A stretch of 64,000 nt of DNA from Paenibacillus dauci (GCF_000971985.1 NZ_LAQQ01000001.1:744001-808000); one strand, 5' to 3'; numbered from the stretch's first letter, positions 36,235 to 46,455 are shown. Program-made: numbers and translations. Notes: generated from the letters alone by a model not told the origin.

Positions 36235-36618
36235 TTACATAATGGTAGCATGAACCTCTTTGTGGGCTTCCATTACCGGTTTGTTCTGACCGTCCACGAA
36301 TACAACAGTTGGACGATGTTCCTGAAGTTCTTCATGGCTCATCATGCCGTAAGAGATAATAATAACCGTATCACCAGGTTGTACTAGACGTGCAGCTGCC
36401 CCATTCAGGCAGACAACACCGCTGCCGCGTGGACCGGTAATCACATACGTCTCCAGACGAGCGCCATTGTTGTTGTTAACGATCTGCACTTTTTCATTTT
36501 CCAGCAGATCTGCAGCTTCCATCAGATCTTCGTCGATTGTAATACTGCCGACGTAGTTCAGGTTGGCTTCTGTCACCGTAGCACGATGGATTTTGGATTT
36601 CATCATTGTTCTATACAT
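36235..36618 (-). CDS. panD: Aspartate 1-decarboxylase precursor
   Basis: Pyruvoyl enzyme making beta-alanine for pantothenate. The 127-residue proenzyme has the self-cleavage site Gly24-Ser25 in YVGSITID and the family start [19 protein letters not shown] chose ATG 36618, 8-9 bases after AAAGGTG, over 36630. It overlaps the panC stop by 8 bases. Confidence 0.95.
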   Translation of the reverse strand: MYRTMMKSKIHRATVTEANLNYVGSITIDEDLMEAADLLENEKVQIVNNNNGARLETYVITGPRGSGVVCLNGAAARLVQPGDTVIIISYGMMSHEELQEHRPTVVFVDGQNKPVMEAHKEVHATIM

Positions 36619-37516
36619 GAAGGGACACACCTTTCGTTTCCATGATTACATTATCGATCAGACGAGTTGGGCCGAATTTGACAGCCAGCGCCATAATGAT
36701 TTCTCCATTACATTGGTGAAGAACAGTATCGTCAGCGAGCACTTCCAGCTGCGGGAATGACAGAATCTCTGCGTAATCGATAACGGCGATAGCAGAAGTA
36801 CCGATTTCCCGGCGTAGAAGTTCGCGTACCTGACCAGCTGTCATCTGCGGATTGCTGATTATTTCTTCACGAGCCAGACGCAGGGAACGGGATAATACCA
36901 ATGCCTGCTCACGCTCTTCTGCCGAGAGATAGACATTGCGTGAACTAAGTGCCAATCCATCTTGTTCACGAACAATTGGGCAAGGAACAATCTCGATATC
37001 CATATTCAGATCATCCACCATCTGGCGAATAACGGCTACCTGCTGGGCATCCTTGGCTCCGAAAAAGGCATGATCCGGTTTGACGATATTGAACAGCTTG
37101 GTGACTACAGTCGATACACCATCAAAATGACCCGGACGAGATGCGCCGCAAAGTGTATCGGTCAGCTCTGCTACGCTCACATGCGTCTTGGTTGGCGATG
37201 GATACATTACCTCTACCGTCGGCAGGAATACAATATCTACACCTTCTGCTTCCGCTAACGCTAGATCGCGCTGTTCATCACGCGGATAGCGTTCAAAATC
37301 TTCATTCGGTCCAAACTGGATCGGATTGACGAAAATACTGATTACCACGATATCGCTCATTTCACGGGCTTTGCGCATCAGGCTGGCATGACCTTCATGC
37401 AGGAATCCCATGGTAGGTACCAGACCGACCGTCGCTTCATGATTATGGAGAGAACGCTGTTTGCGAAGGCTTTTCATTTCCTGACGAATCTCTGCGATGC
37501 TGTGTAGTACCTTCAT
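36611..37516 (-). CDS. panC: Pantothenate synthetase
   Basis: Joins pantoate and beta-alanine using ATP. The 301-residue HIGH-type nucleotidyltransferase has [14 protein letters not shown] (the HIGH-like motif), [18 protein letters not shown] and the KMSKS-like [12 protein letters not shown] at 37516 begins 2 bases after the panB stop, and its ribosome binding site GGAGAGG lies within panB. Confidence 0.96.
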   Translation of the reverse strand: MKVLHSIAEIRQEMKSLRKQRSLHNHEATVGLVPTMGFLHEGHASLMRKAREMSDIVVISIFVNPIQFGPNEDFERYPRDEQRDLALAEAEGVDIVFLPTVEVMYPSPTKTHVSVAELTDTLCGASRPGHFDGVSTVVTKLFNIVKPDHAFFGAKDAQQVAVIRQMVDDLNMDIEIVPCPIVREQDGLALSSRNVYLSAEEREQALVLSRSLRLAREEIISNPQMTAGQVRELLRREIGTSAIAVIDYAEILSFPQLEVLADDTVLHQCNGEIIMALAVKFGPTRLIDNVIMETKGVSLHV

Positions 37517-37518
37517 GC

Positions 37519-38385
37519 TTATTCCTCTCCTTTCCCTTTAGCCCCATATAAGGAGTCGAGCGCTTCCTGATCCGGGTTAAACGCATGCTGCTCCGCCGGA
37601 AAAGCGCGTGTTTTCACTTCATTTACATACTCTTCCAAAGCTGTGCGGATGGTAGTTCCGATATCCGCATACGTTTTGACAAAGCGCTTTTCGCGATAGG
37701 CAGATGTATATTTGACCACATCATGAAATACCAGCACCTGACCATCACACCCGCGTCCTGCTCCGATCCCGATCGTCGGGATAGACAGCTGACCCGTAAT
37801 CATCGCAGCTGTATCTTCCGTAACCAGCTCCAGTACTACACCAAATGCGCCTGCAGCTTCGAGTGTCTTGGCATCATTCAGCAGACGCTTAGCATCCTGT
37901 TCGTCTTTGCCTTGTACACGATATCCACCGATCTGATGCACCGATTGCGGTGTCAGACCGATATGAGCGAGCACGGGCACACCCGCACGTGTAATTGCTG
38001 CTACGGTATCGGCAATCTCTGCTCCGCCTTCCAGCTTCACGGCATGGGCATGACCTTCCTGCATAATACGCTTCACACTGCGCAGTGTCTCATCTATACT
38101 TCCGTGATATGTCATGAACGGCAGATCCGCCACGATAAAAGTAGACTGTGCTCCACGTGCGACTGCACGGGAATGATAGACAATATCATCTACCGTTACC
38201 GGGATAGTCGAATCATATCCCAGTACCACATTGCCCAGTGAATCCCCAATCAGCAGCATTTCTACGCCGGCTTCTTCTGCCAGCTGGGCGGTTGGGTAAT
38301 CATAGGCGGTCACCATCGTAATCGGATCGCCTTCTTTTTTCATTTTTTTCATTTTAACAATATTCAGCGGCGTTTTGGCTGCCAT
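37519..38385 (-). CDS. panB: 3-methyl-2-oxobutanoate hydroxymethyltransferase
   Basis: First enzyme of pantothenate synthesis, transferring a hydroxymethyl group from methylene-tetrahydrofolate to ketoisovalerate. The 288-residue TIM-barrel protein has the motifs MVTAYDYPTAQLAEEAG, LLIGDSLGNVVLG and GIGAGRGCDGQVLVFHD. ATG at 38385 follows GAAGGAGC. It is the first gene of panBCD, behind a leader of about 390 nt with a bulged-A hairpin and a terminator (see those entries). A reading frame of 89 codons in the leader looks spurious. Confidence 0.96.
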   Translation of the reverse strand: MAAKTPLNIVKMKKMKKEGDPITMVTAYDYPTAQLAEEAGVEMLLIGDSLGNVVLGYDSTIPVTVDDIVYHSRAVARGAQSTFIVADLPFMTYHGSIDETLRSVKRIMQEGHAHAVKLEGGAEIADTVAAITRAGVPVLAHIGLTPQSVHQIGGYRVQGKDEQDAKRLLNDAKTLEAAGAFGVVLELVTEDTAAMITGQLSIPTIGIGAGRGCDGQVLVFHDVVKYTSAYREKRFVKTYADIGTTIRTALEEYVNEVKTRAFPAEQHAFNPDQEALDSLYGAKGKGEE

Positions 38386-38423
38386 GTGACATCAAGCTCC
38401 TTCTAATCAATATAGTATTTGGA

Positions 38424-38460
38424 CAAAATAAAAAACCTTTTAGTGGTTCACTAAAAAGGT
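38424..38460 (-). terminator. Terminator hairpin in the panB leader (possible attenuator)
   Basis: Minus strand ACCTTTTTAGTG-AAC-CACTAAAAGGT followed by TTTTTTATTTT. It ends 39 bases before the panB start and about 315 nt after the predicted transcription start. It lies more than 400 bases from the birA stop, on the far side of a promoter, so it is unlikely to be just the birA terminator. Confidence 0.7.
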
Positions 38461-38745
38461 CCAGAGTCCAAAAAAGAGTCACTTTGCGATCATCTCTTCT
38501 GTCTCGGTCCAGTTCACGGCTCAGAGCAGAATTGAAGTTAGCCAACACCTCGCTTCGTATGGGTATCCCGAAGAATACATGATTTGGATAGGACAGAATG
38601 TAATCAGACAGAAATGTGTTCATTCGTATAGAAAAGCTACCTTCAGGCTGCCGGTCGGATATAATCGAACCGAAAAAAATACCTGCTGCATCTTCATCCT
38701 GTCTGACGGTGCTCGCCTGCCAGCTTACACCAAGTTAACATCATA

Positions 38746-38776
38746 AAGTACGGTTCGGATATGCCGATACCGTCTT
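38746..38776 (-). ncRNA. Pan-motif-like hairpin with two bulged adenines at the 5' end of the panB leader
   Basis: Minus strand: AAG-ACGGT-(A)-TCGG, loop CATAT, CCGA-ACCGT-(A)-CTT. All 12 pairs are Watson-Crick, with a single bulged A on the 5' arm (38768) and another on the 3' arm (38749). I recall the Pan motif, found by comparative genomics upstream of pantothenate genes, as a stem-loop with two conserved bulged As, often in tandem. Here I see one clear copy, starting at the predicted transcription start. Confidence 0.65.
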
Positions 38777-38783
38777 CCCTGCT

Positions 38784-38812
38784 AGTATACCAGAGTCGTT
38801 ACACAATTTCAC
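38784..38812 (-). promoter_or_regulatory. Sigma-A promoter of panBCD
   Basis: Minus strand GTGAAA (38812-38807), 17 bases, TATACT (38789-38784); predicted start near 38777, immediately before the bulged-A hairpin. Upstream of it (38849-38877), a GGAGATA-GCAG / CTGC-A-TATCTCC hairpin without a T tract follows birA. Confidence 0.6.
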
Positions 38813-38888
38813 TATTTAAAGTTGATTACATTTTATTACTTACCTACCGGAGATATGCAGACCCAGCTGCTATCTCCCTGATACCTTT

Positions 38889-39863
38889 TTATAAATGAAT
38901 TTCACCGGAATAGACTGGCAGAATACTGCCGTCTTTTTGCTGGAGCAGCAGCTCTCCGTTATTGCCCAGACCTGTAGCTGTACCCTGCAACTCACCCTGT
39001 GGTGTATGAACAGTCAGATGCCGCCCCATTGAGAAAGCCAATGCTTCCCATAAAGCGGCAATCGCCATGAATCCTTGTTGACTATACAGCTGATACATGG
39101 CTTCGAGTTCCTGGATCACTGCGGCTACCACCAGCGTACGATCCAGCGGATCTCCACCGCTCTCCATACGCAGGGAAGTGGCAATAGCCTGAAGCTCCTC
39201 AGGCAGATCCTCGGCTGCCAGATTCACATCGATACCGATCCCTGCGATAGCATGCCGTACATAACCGTCCTCGGCTGCCGATTCTACCAGAATACCGCAT
39301 ACCTTGCGTCCGTCGATCAATAGATCATTGGGCCACTTGATACCGATATTCAGGTCACTCACACTTCGCAGCGCACGACAGACTGCGACTGCTGCCAGCA
39401 GTGTCAGCTGCGGCGTATACTGCAGAGGCTGTACAGGACGCATAATCAGACTCATCCAGATACCACGTCCCGGAGGCGAGTGCCAGTGTCGTCCCTGACG
39501 GCCACGGCCTCTGATCTGTTCCTCAGCGATGACCAATGTACCTTCAGGTGCTCCTTCTTCTGCCAGAGCCCGTGCGATATCCTGAGTTGAACTAACAGAG
39601 GGGAACAAATGCAGCGGCTGTCCCCAGGAGGTTACCTGATCCAATCGCATGCGCAGGGACACTTCATCAAATCGATCCGGATAACGGGTTATCCGGTAGC
39701 CTTTGCGGGTAACCGATTCGAATTCGTATCCTTGCTCCTTGAGCCGATTGATTCCTTTCCATACTGCGGTACGACTGACAGCCATCCGGCGGCTGATCTC
39801 TTCCCCTGAGATATATTCACCCGGGCGCTCGGTCAAGAGCGCCAATAGTTGTTCATCGCGCAT
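38889..39863 (-). CDS. birA: Biotin--protein ligase and biotin repressor
   Basis: Biotinylates carrier proteins and represses biotin genes. The 324-residue protein has an N-terminal helix-turn-helix (about 1-65: EEISRRMAVSRTAVWKGINR), the ligase core (ATP/biotin motif GRGRQGRHWHSPPGRG, GIKWPNDLLIDGRKV) and a C-terminal SH3-like domain (about 275-324). Its ATG overlaps the cca stop (TGATG). Because it has the DNA-binding domain it is the bifunctional type. Confidence 0.95.
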   Translation of the reverse strand: MRDEQLLALLTERPGEYISGEEISRRMAVSRTAVWKGINRLKEQGYEFESVTRKGYRITRYPDRFDEVSLRMRLDQVTSWGQPLHLFPSVSSTQDIARALAEEGAPEGTLVIAEEQIRGRGRQGRHWHSPPGRGIWMSLIMRPVQPLQYTPQLTLLAAVAVCRALRSVSDLNIGIKWPNDLLIDGRKVCGILVESAAEDGYVRHAIAGIGIDVNLAAEDLPEELQAIATSLRMESGGDPLDRTLVVAAVIQELEAMYQLYSQQGFMAIAALWEALAFSMGRHLTVHTPQGELQGTATGLGNNGELLLQQKDGSILPVYSGEIHL

Positions 39864-41134
39864 CAGTGATCCCTCTTTTCATACTGCTGACGGGCATAGT
39901 CCAGAATGGCTTCCCGTGTATTGTCCAGTTGTCCAGCAGCCGTTGCCAGCAGAATCTCGTTCATCAGCTTACCCAGCCATGGACCGCCTTTAGCCTGAAG
40001 GGCTGCGAGCAGCTCCTGTCCATTGATCTCTACATCACCCAGACTGAATATATTCATTTCATCCAGCCATTGCTTGCCATGTTCTGCAAATATCGCGAGT
40101 TGCTGCTGTTCGTTATCCATCAGAACCGGATACAGCTGCTGCCACTGCAACGCCGCCTCACGTCCGTAATGGATAACTGCGGATATATACACTTCAAATA
40201 AAGATTCCTCAGCATCCTTACCTGCAGCAGTTAACAGTCGCTCATTCATACGCAGCAGACGGGATACCTGATCCATAAAGGCATTGGAAAATGTCCACTC
40301 CTTCATGTACGGCTTCATCCGCTCGCTGTCCAGTCCCATTGCCATCACAATCAGCGTCCAGCGCAGTACAGCGGGGTCTGCCGGAATATCAGCCAATCGC
40401 ATCAGCAGCTCTGGCTGTTCCGGCGGACATGGAACATTAATTTTCATATCGGGAACAAGCTCGCTCTCCTGTAACAAACGGATTCCTTTAAACGGATAAA
40501 GACCGGCGATCATTTTTTCCATTTCAACGCGAATACGTTCGGCGGCAATATACCGAATCAGCGAACGCCGATGCACGAGTGCCTGCCAGGTAGCCGGTTC
40601 AATCGTAAAATCAAACACGGACGAAAACCGTATACCACGCAGTATTCGCAGTGCATCTTCCTCAAAACGCTCTTCCGGATCACCTACACAGCGTATAATT
40701 CCCTGCTCCAGATCTTCCCGGCCATGAAACGGATCCACATAACTTCCATCGATACCGCGGGCAATCGCATTCATCGTAAAATCCCGGCGGCGCAGATCTT
40801 CATACAGATCACTGACAAACTGTACCTGCTCCGGACGCCGATGATCGGTATAGTCACTCTCGGTACGGTATGTAGTTACCTCAAACTGTTCTCCATTCAT
40901 AATGACTGTAATCGTTCCATGCGCTATTCCTGTCGGGATAGTGTGTTCGAATATATTAATTACCTGTTCCGGTGTGGCATTGGTCGCGATATCCATATCG
41001 TTTACCGGCCGCCCCATCAGTTCATCGCGAACACAGCCACCAACAAAATAACCTTCATATCCCTGTTCAATCAGACGACGGAGCAGAGATATACCCTGCT
41101 CCGCCATTTGTGGATCTATCCATTTCCAATCCAT
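39863..41134 (-). CDS. cca: CCA-adding tRNA nucleotidyltransferase
   Basis: Adds or repairs the CCA end of tRNAs. The 423-residue class II enzyme has GGCVRDELMG, metal ligands in VNDMDIATNA, RRDFTMNAIAR, EEDALRILRGIRF, and DPFHGREDLE. ATG at 41134 starts 12 bases after the bshA stop, in the conserved bshA-cca-birA order. Confidence 0.95.
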   Translation of the reverse strand: MDWKWIDPQMAEQGISLLRRLIEQGYEGYFVGGCVRDELMGRPVNDMDIATNATPEQVINIFEHTIPTGIAHGTITVIMNGEQFEVTTYRTESDYTDHRRPEQVQFVSDLYEDLRRRDFTMNAIARGIDGSYVDPFHGREDLEQGIIRCVGDPEERFEEDALRILRGIRFSSVFDFTIEPATWQALVHRRSLIRYIAAERIRVEMEKMIAGLYPFKGIRLLQESELVPDMKINVPCPPEQPELLMRLADIPADPAVLRWTLIVMAMGLDSERMKPYMKEWTFSNAFMDQVSRLLRMNERLLTAAGKDAEESLFEVYISAVIHYGREAALQWQQLYPVLMDNEQQQLAIFAEHGKQWLDEMNIFSLGDVEINGQELLAALQAKGGPWLGKLMNEILLATAAGQLDNTREAILDYARQQYEKRDH

Positions 41135-41146
41135 TGCCGATCCCTC

Positions 41147-42307
41147 TCAACCTTGTACCGGAGAAGGCTTGGACATCTCGCGTCCCAGCACCCGGTAGTA
41201 AATTTGTTCGTATTTATTTAACATCGCTTCATTGCTAAATTCGGTCTGCGCACGCTGGATACACTGTTCACGTACCTGCTGCATCAGCATTGGATCACGC
41301 AGCAGCTGTAGCGCATAACCTGCCATTGCTTCCGTATCTCCGATTTGTGCCAGATAACCGGTCTCTCCATGAATGACCAGCTCCGGAATCCCGCCTGCCT
41401 GTGAACCGATCGTCGGTACACCGCAAGCCATTGCTTCGAGCGCTACCAGTCCAAAGCTTTCTTTTTCGGAAGGCAGCATAAGAATATCGGCCAGCGAGAT
41501 CACCTGTGGAATATCATCCTGTTTACCCAAGAAATGTACCCGATCGGTTAGTCCCAGCTCCTGAATCTGCCACTGAATTTTTGGCAAATCCGGTCCTTCT
41601 CCAACAAACAGCAGGCGTGAAGGAATCTCGGCATTAATACGGGCAAACGTATCCACTACATCCCCTACCCGTTTTACCGGACGGAAATTGGAAATATGCA
41701 TAATAATCCGATCATCACCAAAGCCGAAATCTTCACATAATTGGGCAGTTTCCCGTGGATAATAGACCCGTTTGTCGACAAAATTATAAGTTAGATCAAT
41801 ATCACGCGTGATATCGAGCAGCTCATGCGTCTCACGGATCAGATCCTTGGAGACGGCTGTCACTGCATCACTTTCATTAATTGCCAGACGAATCAGATCC
41901 TTAAGCGATTCATCCTGAGCCAGCACCGTAATATCGGTTCCGTGCAGTGTCGTTACCACTTTCAGATGATCACCAATCATCTGCTTGGCCAGAAAAGCAC
42001 AGACTGCATGCGGTACAGCATAATGTACATGCAGTACATCCAGCTGCTGCATTTTGGCTACCTGCGCCATTTTGTTAGCCAGTGTCAGATCATACGGTGG
42101 ATATTTGAATACGTAATAGTCGTTAACCTCGACTTCGTGATAGAAAATATTTTTGTGAAAAGTTCCCAGACGAAAAGGGACACTATGCGAAATAAAATGC
42201 ACTTCATGCCCTTTTTCGGCAAGCAGCTTGCCAAGTTCGGTCGCCACGACGCCGGATCCGCCAAGTGACGGATAACAAGTGATGCCAATTTTCAGCATCT
42301 TGTCCAT
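41147..42307 (-). CDS. bshA: Bacillithiol synthesis glycosyltransferase BshA
   Basis: Family GT4 enzyme that joins N-acetylglucosamine from UDP-GlcNAc to L-malate, the first bacillithiol step. The 386-residue protein has [28 protein letters not shown], the nucleotide-sugar region [13 protein letters not shown], and the C-terminal E-x7-E in [18 protein letters not shown] 42307 and ATG 42298 (MLKIG) are both possible; GGAGACTGCCC precedes the first. Confidence 0.95.
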   Translation of the reverse strand: MDKMLKIGITCYPSLGGSGVVATELGKLLAEKGHEVHFISHSVPFRLGTFHKNIFYHEVEVNDYYVFKYPPYDLTLANKMAQVAKMQQLDVLHVHYAVPHAVCAFLAKQMIGDHLKVVTTLHGTDITVLAQDESLKDLIRLAINESDAVTAVSKDLIRETHELLDITRDIDLTYNFVDKRVYYPRETAQLCEDFGFGDDRIIMHISNFRPVKRVGDVVDTFARINAEIPSRLLFVGEGPDLPKIQWQIQELGLTDRVHFLGKQDDIPQVISLADILMLPSEKESFGLVALEAMACGVPTIGSQAGGIPELVIHGETGYLAQIGDTEAMAGYALQLLRDPMLMQQVREQCIQRAQTEFSNEAMLNKYEQIYYRVLGREMSKPSPVQG

Positions 42308-42453
42308 AAGGGCAGTCTCCCTTCCTTTAATCCTTCATTAGTTTACATCTTTTGAGGGAAATACTATGCATCTGTCTTCTATTATGATACCTGCGTAAGA
42401 GGGATATCCCAATTGTGACAGATGGCTGTGCAATGCGGATACCAAGCGCAGAA

Positions 42454-43155
42454 CTATAGAAGCCGATCCACAACGTAAGGCGTTTTGGTAACGAATCCTT
42501 CTGCATAGAGAGTCATACTGCGCTGTCCCGCTAATGAGTCGCGGTAGCGAACACGTTCTACATACCCTTGATTAAGCGGTGTAGCTACAGTATCGCTGTC
42601 GCTGCCAAGACCTCCGAACTGGGATGCGTAACAGGATAATGTCTCTATTTTGCGTTCATAATGTTCGCTGATATCGACCATCAGATTAGCCGGCCCCGGA
42701 TCATTAATAAAATAGAAATACGTCTGCTGTACAGTAACCGGTGGCAGTTCCGGCATATAACGGCGCAGCTTGGCGTTGAAGACAGCTTCTTCCACCAGCT
42801 TGCTGCATACCATATGATCGGGATGACGATCTTCCCAGTAGGGAGCAAATACAATTTTCGGTGCACAGCGGCGAATCTCTGCCGTGATCGCATCTAGCTG
42901 TTCACGTGATCGTTCCAGCCCCCGGTCAGGCAGCTGAAGATTGTTGCGATAAGCAAGTCCCATCACTTCGGCGGCAGCTGCTGCTTCCTGTTTGCGCAGC
43001 TCCACGGTACCATTGGAAGACATCTCTGCTTCGGTCAACTCGCAAATACCTACACGCAGGCCAGCTACGGTATGCTTGATAATGGTTCCTGCCATTCCAA
43101 TCTCCGCATCATCTGCGTGCGCGCCGAAGATCAGAATGTCCAACTGCTCACTCAT
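42454..43155 (-). CDS. bshB1: Bacillithiol biosynthesis deacetylase BshB1
   Basis: Zinc-dependent deacetylase of GlcNAc-malate. The 233-residue LmbE/PIG-L-family protein has the zinc motif [14 protein letters not shown], where the common HPDD is HADD as in Bacillus BshB1, and the third zinc ligand in WEDRHPDHM. Its ATG overlaps the mgsA stop by 4 bases. With bshA 147 bases downstream, two of three bacillithiol steps are encoded here; bshC is not in the window. Confidence 0.95.
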   Translation of the reverse strand: MSEQLDILIFGAHADDAEIGMAGTIIKHTVAGLRVGICELTEAEMSSNGTVELRKQEAAAAAEVMGLAYRNNLQLPDRGLERSREQLDAITAEIRRCAPKIVFAPYWEDRHPDHMVCSKLVEEAVFNAKLRRYMPELPPVTVQQTYFYFINDPGPANLMVDISEHYERKIETLSCYASQFGGLGSDSDTVATPLNQGYVERVRYRDSLAGQRSMTLYAEGFVTKTPYVVDRLL

Positions 43156-43577
43156 TCCACACCCTCCACCGGTTTGTATTTATCCGGCAGTTCACGCCAT
43201 GCAAAATCGCCACGATCCAGCGCTTTGACCAGAATCTCCGCTGTTGCAATATTGGTTGCTACCGGAATTCCCTGCACATCGCAAATACGCAGTAATGCCG
43301 TAATATCCGGCTCATGCGGCTGTGCCATCAACGGATCTCGCAGGAAAATAATCAGATCCAGCTCATTCTGGGCTACCAGCGCACCGATCTGCTGATCGCC
43401 GCCAAGCGGACCCGACATAAAGCGGTGAATTTTCAGTTCGGTCTGTTCCATAATACGCAGTCCGGTTGTTCCTGTAGAATACAACTGATGTCCATGAAAT
43501 ACATGTTCATAAGCCGTTACAAAGTTAACCATTTCATCCTTTTTACGATCATGCGCGATAAAAGCAATGTGAAACAC
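43152..43577 (-). CDS. mgsA: Methylglyoxal synthase
   Basis: Converts dihydroxyacetone phosphate to methylglyoxal. About 141 residues with [35 protein letters not shown] (catalytic Asp) and [11 protein letters not shown]. The start is uncertain: GTG 43577 is 8 bases after AGGAG and matches the family's usual length, whereas ATG 43583 is only 2 bases after it and ATG 43595 has no ribosome binding site. It precedes the bacillithiol genes, which fits because bacillithiol takes part in methylglyoxal detoxification. Confidence 0.92.
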   Translation of the reverse strand: MFHIAFIAHDRKKDEMVNFVTAYEHVFHGHQLYSTGTTGLRIMEQTELKIHRFMSGPLGGDQQIGALVAQNELDLIIFLRDPLMAQPHEPDITALLRICDVQGIPVATNIATAEILVKALDRGDFAWRELPDKYKPVEGVE

Positions 43578-43679
43578 AGACATCTCTCCTGTCATTTATC
43601 TATTTATAGGTATATTTTTCCGTCACTTCGTTATTAGCCTTAATTATAGAGATACAAGACATTCAGGATAATATGCCGA

Positions 43680-44483
43680 TCAGTCGACAAACTGCTCAAA
43701 TCCATAGACCATGCCGGTATATTCCATTACTTTCTGTACCCCGATCTTCACACCGGGCATGTATCCTGCACGTTCGTAGGAATCATGACGAATCTTGAGA
43801 GACTGTCCAAAGCTCCCAAATATAACTTCCTGTTGAGCGAATACCCCTGGCAGACGAACACTGTGAATGCGGAATCCATCATATTCTCCACCACGCGATC
43901 CGGGAATCGTTTCTTTTTCCTTGGGATTACCCTGCTTCATCGATTCACGTACTTCAGAGATCATCTCTGCGGTCTTCACTGCTGTACCCGAAGGTGCATC
44001 CAGCTTCTGGTCACCATGGTATTCGATAATTTCCAGATGCGGGAAATGCTTGGCGGCAAGAGCCGAGAAACGCATCAGCAGAATAGCACTGATCGAGAAG
44101 TTTGGAGCAATCAAGCCGCCAATACCGGCTTGCTCGCATTTGGTATTTAATTCTTCAATCTGCTCAGGGGTATAGCCTGTAGTCCCCATTACCGGACGGA
44201 CTCCTGCCGCAATCGCCAGATTGGCATGTTCATAGGCAAATTCCGGGTTTGTAAAATCGACCAATACATCTGCCTGTCCAGCAGCCAACGCCTCCTGAAG
44301 TTCGGCAGTGACCAACACACCGGATGTACCCATTCCTACCATTTCACCTGCATCCCGGCCCGCATCGGAACGACCTACAGCTGCTGCCAGCTCCAGTTCC
44401 TCATCACCCAGTACCAGTTTAACAACTTCCTTGCCCATACGCCCACCGGCGCCGGCTACTATTACACGAATCGGTTTGTCCAT
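43680..44483 (-). CDS. dapB: 4-hydroxy-tetrahydrodipicolinate reductase
   Basis: NAD(P)H-dependent step of lysine/diaminopimelate synthesis. The 267-residue protein has the Rossmann motif VAGAGGRMGKEVVKL, VDFTNPEFAYEH, GTTGYTPEQI, and the substrate motif YHGDQKLDAPSGTA with catalytic His and Lys. It lies between mazG and mgsA as in Bacillus. Confidence 0.95.
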   Translation of the reverse strand: MDKPIRVIVAGAGGRMGKEVVKLVLGDEELELAAAVGRSDAGRDAGEMVGMGTSGVLVTAELQEALAAGQADVLVDFTNPEFAYEHANLAIAAGVRPVMGTTGYTPEQIEELNTKCEQAGIGGLIAPNFSISAILLMRFSALAAKHFPHLEIIEYHGDQKLDAPSGTAVKTAEMISEVRESMKQGNPKEKETIPGSRGGEYDGFRIHSVRLPGVFAQQEVIFGSFGQSLKIRHDSYERAGYMPGVKIGVQKVMEYTGMVYGFEQFVD

Positions 44484-44583
44484 GATTAATCTCCTTTACC
44501 GCTTCTATTCATTATCATTATATAGATAGTTATTATAAGTGTGTATCCGCCAAATGAGCCAGTACAATCTGATCCGGCATTAT

Positions 44584-44934
44584 TTATTGATCGTTCTCAC
44601 CGGTCTGCTCTTCGATACGTGTCCAGCGATCTTTGTCACGGGTATTAAATTTATGCATAACTTTATCATGCGCTTCTGCCAGATCAATCCCGAGCGAATT
44701 GGCAAAACAAATCGTAATAAACAGGATATCTCCCAGTTCCAGCTCGATCGAATTATCCGCTTCGTCATTCTTCTTGGGCTTCTCACCATAGGAATGGTTG
44801 ACTTCACGCGCCAGCTCACCGACTTCCTCGGACATTCTCGCCAGCATAGCCAGTGGTGAAAAGTATCCTTCCTTGAATTGGGAAATGTAGGCATCCACCT
44901 CTCTTTGCATTTCCGCGAGTGACTTCTCTGTCAT
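44584..44934 (-). CDS. MazG-family nucleotide pyrophosphohydrolase (YpjD-like)
   Basis: A 116-residue all-alpha NTP pyrophosphohydrolase with the metal motif EEVGELARE and the following ELGDILF. It probably removes non-canonical or excess NTPs. ATG at 44934 follows GGAGGG. It starts the mazG-dapB-mgsA-bshB1-bshA run; in Bacillus ypjD is in the same place. Confidence 0.92.
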   Translation of the reverse strand: MTEKSLAEMQREVDAYISQFKEGYFSPLAMLARMSEEVGELAREVNHSYGEKPKKNDEADNSIELELGDILFITICFANSLGIDLAEAHDKVMHKFNTRDKDRWTRIEEQTGENDQ

Positions 44935-45161
44935 TCCAATCCCTCCGTAACATCCAAATATATAGTATAAAAATTACAAACCATGTATAGGTATGTATAC
45001 GCTCTACCGAGCTGTCAATACTGCCTATTGCCGAATCCATGACTCCCCCATATAGTTAAGGATGGGCCGGACCGTAACGGGGATTTCATATCATTTTTAT
45101 GTATGATCCAGCGATATGACTCCCTTTGAATATGTCATTACCATGTTATCCTAAAGCGATT

Positions 45162-45190
45162 TTGAAAACAAATCCTTTTTACTGTAAATA
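45162..45190 (+). promoter_or_regulatory. Sigma-A promoter of the YitT-family gene
   Basis: TTGAAA, 17 bases, TAAATA, about 40 bases before the start codon. Confidence 0.55.
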
Positions 45191-45231
45191 TTGTCCTTGC
45201 ATTCTACTATTCCACTGGAGGTATTGCTAAC

Positions 45232-46107
45232 ATGTCACATCGATTCTGGCGACAATTCCGCGTGATTCTGCCGATTTTATTCGGAGCGGGAGTGTACGCA
45301 TTTGGTCTGCTTTATTTTATTATTCCCAACAAGTTAATGGAAGGCGGCGTAACGGGGATTACCATTTTGCTGAATTACGCTTTTGGCATCTCTCCCTCGC
45401 TGTCTACGCTGATTATCAATATTCCGCTGTTCCTGATCGGTCTCAAAATGCTCGGCCGCAGGCAGATGATCTATACTGGTGTAGGAATCGCTGCGCTGAC
45501 CTTTTTCCTGTGGTTGTTCGAGCGAATGATTGATATCGGCTGGATCATTCCTTTTCAGACACAGCATGATTATATTCTGGCCGTGCTGTATGCAGGAGTT
45601 ACACTGGGGATTGGACTCGGCATTGTATTCCGGTTTGGCGGGACGACTGGCGGCTCCGATATTATTGCGACGATCCTGAACCGGGCATTCGGCTGGAGTA
45701 TCGGCCAGATCATGCTGGCACTGGATATTATCATTATTGGTGGCTCCCTGTTTTTCATTTCCAAAGAGCTGGTATTATACACACTGGTCACCGTATTTAT
45801 CGCTACCAAAATTATCGATTTTATTCAAGAAGGTGCCTATTCCGGCAAAGCCTTTACCATCATTAGCGATCATGCCGCAGAGATTGCCGAGATTATTATG
45901 AAAGAAATGGATCGCGGAGTTACACTGATTCCGGCGATTGGTGCTTATTCCAAGCAGGCCAAGGAAGTCGCCTACTGCGTCGTCTCCCGTCAGGAGATTC
46001 GTCGTGTACATAATATCGTAAAATCGGTCGATCCCCGTGCATTCGTAGTTATCAATGAAGTGAACGATGTACATGGAGAAGGATTCCGCGAGGAACTTCA
46101 CCACTGA
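45232..46107 (+). CDS. ypjC: YitT-family membrane protein (YpjC-like, DUF161/DUF2179)
   Basis: A 291-residue protein with about five or six membrane helices (10-200) and a C-terminal soluble DUF2179 domain (about 205-285: KAFTIISDHAAEIAEIIM, ending near VINEVNDVHGEGF). The GGTTGGSDI motif in the membrane part is typical. ATG at 45232 follows CTGGAGG. In Bacillus ypjC is next to ypjD (mazG); here it lies next to mazG but on the opposite strand, a local inversion. Its function is unknown. Confidence 0.9.
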   Translation: MSHRFWRQFRVILPILFGAGVYAFGLLYFIIPNKLMEGGVTGITILLNYAFGISPSLSTLIINIPLFLIGLKMLGRRQMIYTGVGIAALTFFLWLFERMIDIGWIIPFQTQHDYILAVLYAGVTLGIGLGIVFRFGGTTGGSDIIATILNRAFGWSIGQIMLALDIIIIGGSLFFISKELVLYTLVTVFIATKIIDFIQEGAYSGKAFTIISDHAAEIAEIIMKEMDRGVTLIPAIGAYSKQAKEVAYCVVSRQEIRRVHNIVKSVDPRAFVVINEVNDVHGEGFREELHH

Positions 46108-46417
46108 TCCTTGAGAAACTTCATTACTGATTCTCCGATCTACCTGAATCGTCGAGTCGTGACGATCTGTAGGCATTTTCTATACAGAACTACGATTATG
46201 TTTATGGTGTTTATATTATTTGTTGCACCGTTATCGATACTGTCTGTGCAGAATAGATACTATTTATGGATTCCCGTTAATATTTCCGTACAAGATTAAG
46301 ATCGACCGTTATTTAGATTAACGCCTGCTGTTCATAATCAGACTCTTTATGAAGGTTGCAATTATCTATCGGATAAACTTGATACTATATTTTCCAGAAA
46401 AACACTGTATGTATATT
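46108..46417. other. Convergent intergenic stretch with no gene
   Basis: Lies between the ends of the YitT gene and the SLH gene. I see no reading frame with a ribosome binding site and no clear terminator for the plus-strand gene. Confidence 0.4.
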
Positions 46418-46455
46418 AAAAAAAAGCACTGAACGAATTTGTTCAGTGCTTCTTT
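46418..46455 (-). terminator. Terminator of the SLH-protein gene
   Basis: Stem AAGCACTGAAC / GTTCAGTGCTT with a 6-base loop, then T8 on the minus strand. Confidence 0.88.

Noticed and set aside
38354-38623. 89-codon frame in the panB leader
   Set aside because: No ribosome binding site, overlaps the terminator and panB start, and odd composition; the interval is better explained as a regulatory leader.
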